This document shows, piece by piece, positions 61,572 through 64,000 of a stretch of DNA of 64,000 bases. Every line of letters starts with the position of its first letter. The first letter of the stretch is position 1. The translations under genes and the position numbers were made by a program. The notes beneath the pieces were generated by a model. That model worked only from the letters and a program-made list of their open reading frames with translations, had not been told where the DNA came from and made no database searches. Source of the DNA: DASQBT01 sp049578545 (GTDB taxonomy: Bacteria; Pseudomonadota; Gammaproteobacteria; Burkholderiales; Thiobacillaceae); the NCBI GenBank assembly GCA_049578545.1, contig JBAUMF010000052.1:13292-77291 (forward strand), read 5' to 3'.

Positions 61572-63026
61572 ATGTCATTACACATAACTGAAGAGAGAGC
61601 AGACTTCTCCGCGACCGATTTGTCATCCCACAGCCATGTCATGGTCTTGATGCCCCGGGGCAAATCGCTGCCAGCGTTGCCGGGGCTGGCTTCGCTGAAG
61701 GCGGCACTAAGACGGCGCGCAGCAAAAATCGAGGAACTGGCCAAGTCGCCTGTTACGGTCGAGATCGATGGAACGCTGCTGGTGTATGCCATGGTCGATG
61801 GTGGGGTGCCGACCTTCGAACGCCACACTCAAATTCGCAAAGCCTGGGAATGCCTGTCTGGCGAAAAACCCGAATCCGTAGACGTGGCCATTTTTGGTGA
61901 GCTGGATTTCCGCAAGCAGATTGGCCGCGATGCGGCGTATGTGGTGGCAGTAAATGCAGAACCTCTGCCTGCGCACAAATCCAAAGCAAAAGCCAAGTCG
62001 CTGAAAAGAGCCACGCTGTTCGGCGTGAGCGGATGCGGGGTGAATGAAGCGCTGGCAATCGCCGAGGGCAACGCGCTAACGCGCAGCCTGACGGTGCTGC
62101 CGCCCAACGAGCTGACTCCCGGTGAATACCGCAAGCGCATCAAGGCGCTGGCGAAGACCCACGGCTGGTCAATGGAGGAATACGGGTTCGACAAGTTGAA
62201 GAAGATGGGCGCAGGCGCCTTCTGTGCGGTTGCCCAGGGCTCGCCAGCAAAGGATGCGGCCATCGTGCATGTCAGTTACAAGGGCAAAAGCGCGAAGGGC
62301 AAGAGCAAACATGTCGCGCTGGTCGGCAAGGGCATCTGCTTCGACACGGGTGGCCACAACCTCAAACCTGCCAAGTGCATGCACGGCATGCACGAGGACA
62401 TGAACGGCTCGGCGGTGGTGTTGGGCATCATGGCAGCCGCTTCCAGATTGAAACTGCCGGTCGCTATCGAAGGCTGGCTGGCGCTGGCCGAGAATCACAT
62501 CAGCCCGCAGGCTTATCGTCAGAACGAAGTGGTAAAGGCGCTCAACGGCACCACCATCGAAGTCATGCATACCGACGCTGAAGGCCGCATGGTGCTGGCC
62601 GACACGCTCACGCTGGCATCGCGCGGCAAGCCTGACCTTATTGCCGACTTCGCCACGCTCACCGGCTCCATGCATTACGCCGTCGGCAGCCGCATGTCCG
62701 GCGTCTTCGCCACCTCCAGCGCGCTCGCACATCAGGCGTCGCGCGCGGCTACAATCAGCGGCGAACGCCTCGTTGTTTTTCCGTATCCCGAGGATTACGA
62801 CAGCAGCCTCGATTCCACCATTGCCGACGTCAAGCAGTGCACGCTGGACGGCGAGGCCGACCACATTCTGGCGACCCGTTTCCTGTCGCGATTCGTCGGC
62901 GAAACGCAATGGCTGCACATGGACCTTTCCGCAAGTGCCTGCAAGGGCGGGCTGGGAGCGGTGTCGGGCGAACAGACGGGATTTGGGGTGGCGTGGGGTG
63001 TGGCGATGCTGGAAGGGATGACGTAG
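61572..63026 (+). CDS. Leucyl aminopeptidase family (M17) protein
   Basis: 484 residues from the ATG at 61572. The catalytic half has VGKGICFDTGG and KPAKCMHGMHEDMNGSAVV (metal-binding Lys, Asp) and the signature HTDAEGRMVLAD, where NTDAEGRL is usual; the metal ligands D and E are kept. It is likely a cytosolic two-metal aminopeptidase. The N-terminal half is shorter on conserved features, as in many M17 members. Substrate preference unknown. Confidence 0.88.
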   Translation: MSLHITEERADFSATDLSSHSHVMVLMPRGKSLPALPGLASLKAALRRRAAKIEELAKSPVTVEIDGTLLVYAMVDGGVPTFERHTQIRKAWECLSGEKPESVDVAIFGELDFRKQIGRDAAYVVAVNAEPLPAHKSKAKAKSLKRATLFGVSGCGVNEALAIAEGNALTRSLTVLPPNELTPGEYRKRIKALAKTHGWSMEEYGFDKLKKMGAGAFCAVAQGSPAKDAAIVHVSYKGKSAKGKSKHVALVGKGICFDTGGHNLKPAKCMHGMHEDMNGSAVVLGIMAAASRLKLPVAIEGWLALAENHISPQAYRQNEVVKALNGTTIEVMHTDAEGRMVLADTLTLASRGKPDLIADFATLTGSMHYAVGSRMSGVFATSSALAHQASRAATISGERLVVFPYPEDYDSSLDSTIADVKQCTLDGEADHILATRFLSRFVGETQWLHMDLSASACKGGLGAVSGEQTGFGVAWGVAMLEGMT

Positions 63027-63035
63027 CAACTTTCT

Positions 63036-63365
63036 GCCCTCGCCCTGCGTGCGGGGAGAGGGGTTGGGGGTGAGGGGAAAAAGTGAGCGTGAATCGCCTC
63101 AATTATCCCAAGCATTTCCACAGTACAACTGTCTATTGGCCGGGGGTTGCCCGGCAGCAAGTTGCTTTCTTTTGCTTCGCCAAATGAAAGTAACCAAAGA
63201 AAAGGCGACCCCACATCCCGGCCTTCGGCTTCCCTCAGCCAGAGCCTGCCGGGCGGGCGGCGCAGAACTCGCCCCGCTTTGGTTTGATTCCAGATGTGAG
63301 CGGGGCTCAAACATGCTGCGCCGCATTGTTCCGCCCGTCAGACTCAGTCTTCGGCGGGGTTGAAG
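63036..63365. repeat. Two dispersed repeat sequences
   Basis: 63036-63080 holds a G-rich tract (GGGGAGAGGGGTTGGGGGTGA) of the kind scattered through proteobacterial genomes. 63160-63365 contains TTGCTTTCTTTTGCTTCGCC followed by AAATGAAAGTAACCAAAGAA, a partial palindrome and another sequence I recognise as repeated in many Beta- and Gammaproteobacteria, running into GGGCGGGCGGCGCAG. ORFs over it are byproducts. Confidence 0.6.
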
Positions 63366-63566
63366 GGGAGAATGTCAAAACCAGAGTAAGGGTGACCGGT
63401 CAGATTACTGTTTTGGCTTCACACATTCGACAATGTGGCTTACGTGGACTATGTGAGTAGCGTTTTCGGCTTGCAATTAGCGGATTTCGATCCTTTAACC
63501 AGATTGGGAATTTTTGTTGTGAACCTAGGCCCATTTTATTCTTTTCAGGGCAGGATGAGCGCCGGG
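63366..63566. other. Non-coding stretch
   Basis: About 200 bp, AT-richer than its surroundings, between the dispersed repeats and the truncated frame. I see no gene, RNA or hairpin in it. Confidence 0.4.
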
Positions 63567-63895
63567 TTAGCTACCTTGCTTGATTCGAGAATAGGTCTTT
63601 CCCGATAGAACCAGCTTCAATTGCCTGACGCTCCTGGGATTCACATCGGCTAGGAGTTGGGTGATGCTTTTGCCAGCAGACGCACCCGCACGAATCTTGA
63701 GCACTTGCTCAACAGTCAATCGCCCGCTGTGGCCGCAGATTACACGAGCTGCAAAGTCAGGATCGGCGGCCCAGCGCGCTGCACAAAGCGGGTTGGGCCT
63801 CCCCTCCAGTTCCGACTGAGAGGCTAGGTTCTCGATAATTTGGTCTCGGTCTTGAGCGTGCTGCGCATGCCGACCTATAGATCCGGCACGTAAAT
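63567..63895 (-). pseudogene. 5'-truncated ORF fragment with a helix-turn-helix-like C-terminus
   Basis: An open frame without any start codon runs ~110 codons to the stop at 63567. Its end reads LTVEQVLKIRAGASAGKSIT then VLSGKTYSRIKQGS, like the C-terminal DNA-binding tail of phage HNH endonucleases (ending GKTW-x-H/R-V/I). It is open up to the point where the IS630-like element begins, so insertion probably removed its 5' end. Confidence 0.45.
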
Positions 63896-63933
63896 AATAT
63901 GAACTATTTCAGTCTGATTGAGTCTGCATTTGC

Positions 63934-64000
63934 ATGGACAAACAAGACGCGAGGAAACTGGAACCGGCGGCGCAATACGAATTGCGCAAGCAGGTCATAC
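63934..64000 (+). mobile_element. Start of an IS630-like transposase gene (cut by the window end)
   Basis: 22 codons: MDKQDARKLEPAAQYELRKQ, the familiar N-terminus of IS630-family transposases with the first helix of the helix-turn-helix. The rest lies beyond the window. Left inverted repeat boundaries cannot be fixed from here. Confidence 0.7.

Noticed and set aside
62795..63310. A 171-codon minus-strand frame at the end of the aminopeptidase gene
   Set aside because: It runs through the aminopeptidase gene and a dispersed repeat; such frames recur wherever that repeat occurs.

Overview
The window is a stretch of bacterial chromosome, most like a Betaproteobacterium of the Nitrosomonadales. 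The gene orders ilvIHC-psd-pssA-leuA, proS-lytic transglycosylase opposite rppH, rpsF-rpsR-rplI-dnaB-alr and rnfABCDGE-nth are typical of that group. A sulfur-oxidising lifestyle is an inference. It rests on three tandem DUF2173 genes, a persulfide-dioxygenase-like enzyme with paired YeeE/YedE sulfur transporters, and a SoxH-like metallohydrolase. I see no rRNA, tRNA or CRISPR array.

Layout. 1-3583: envelope glycosylation genes (end of a GT2 transferase, an ArnT-like transferase, a GtrA flippase, a ChbG/HpnK deacetylase) and an RDD protein. 3748-4865: three DUF2173 paralogues closed by a strong terminator. 5010-11547: branched-chain amino acid and phospholipid genes, with a short upstream ORF before leuA. 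11560-15688: DUF2069, HugZ-like, WrbA and YqhA proteins and an AspA-like lyase. 15711-18489: a coupled operon of two exported thioredoxin-fold proteins, a TolC-like protein and a very short HlyD-like adaptor. 18491-22942: transglycosylase, proS, a spermidine-synthase-like methyltransferase, rppH and a small conserved-looking gene. 23706-27820: apbC behind an IscR-like operator, dcd and a basic amino acid decarboxylase. 27838-34850: an EAL-domain protein, rpsF-rpsR-rplI (no priB between), dnaB and alr. 35068-38096: small secreted unknowns, a pyrophosphatase-like protein, DUF1841 and a palindromic repeat. 38097-44434: nth and the Rnf complex on the minus strand, interrupted twice by related short repeats that carry ATGA-coupled mini-ORFs. 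44498-52990: ald, a decayed gene, kup, pyrD, a metallo-beta-lactamase-fold protein, prfC, a retropepsin-like protease and a MerB-like protein without the first catalytic cysteine. 53258-55993: a universal stress protein, two YeeE/YedE halves and the persulfide-dioxygenase-like enzyme. 56219-61470: a pyruvate-dehydrogenase-type operon whose E2 and E3 are one 995-residue protein. 61572-64000: an M17 aminopeptidase, dispersed repeats, a truncated ORF and the start of an IS630-like transposase.

No wholly new defence or mobile system stands out. The most unusual items are the twin Rnf-operon repeats with chained ATGA overlaps, the E2-E3 fusion, the IscR-like operator at apbC, the thioredoxin/TolC/mini-adaptor operon without a pump, the MerB-like protein and the DUF2173 triplet.
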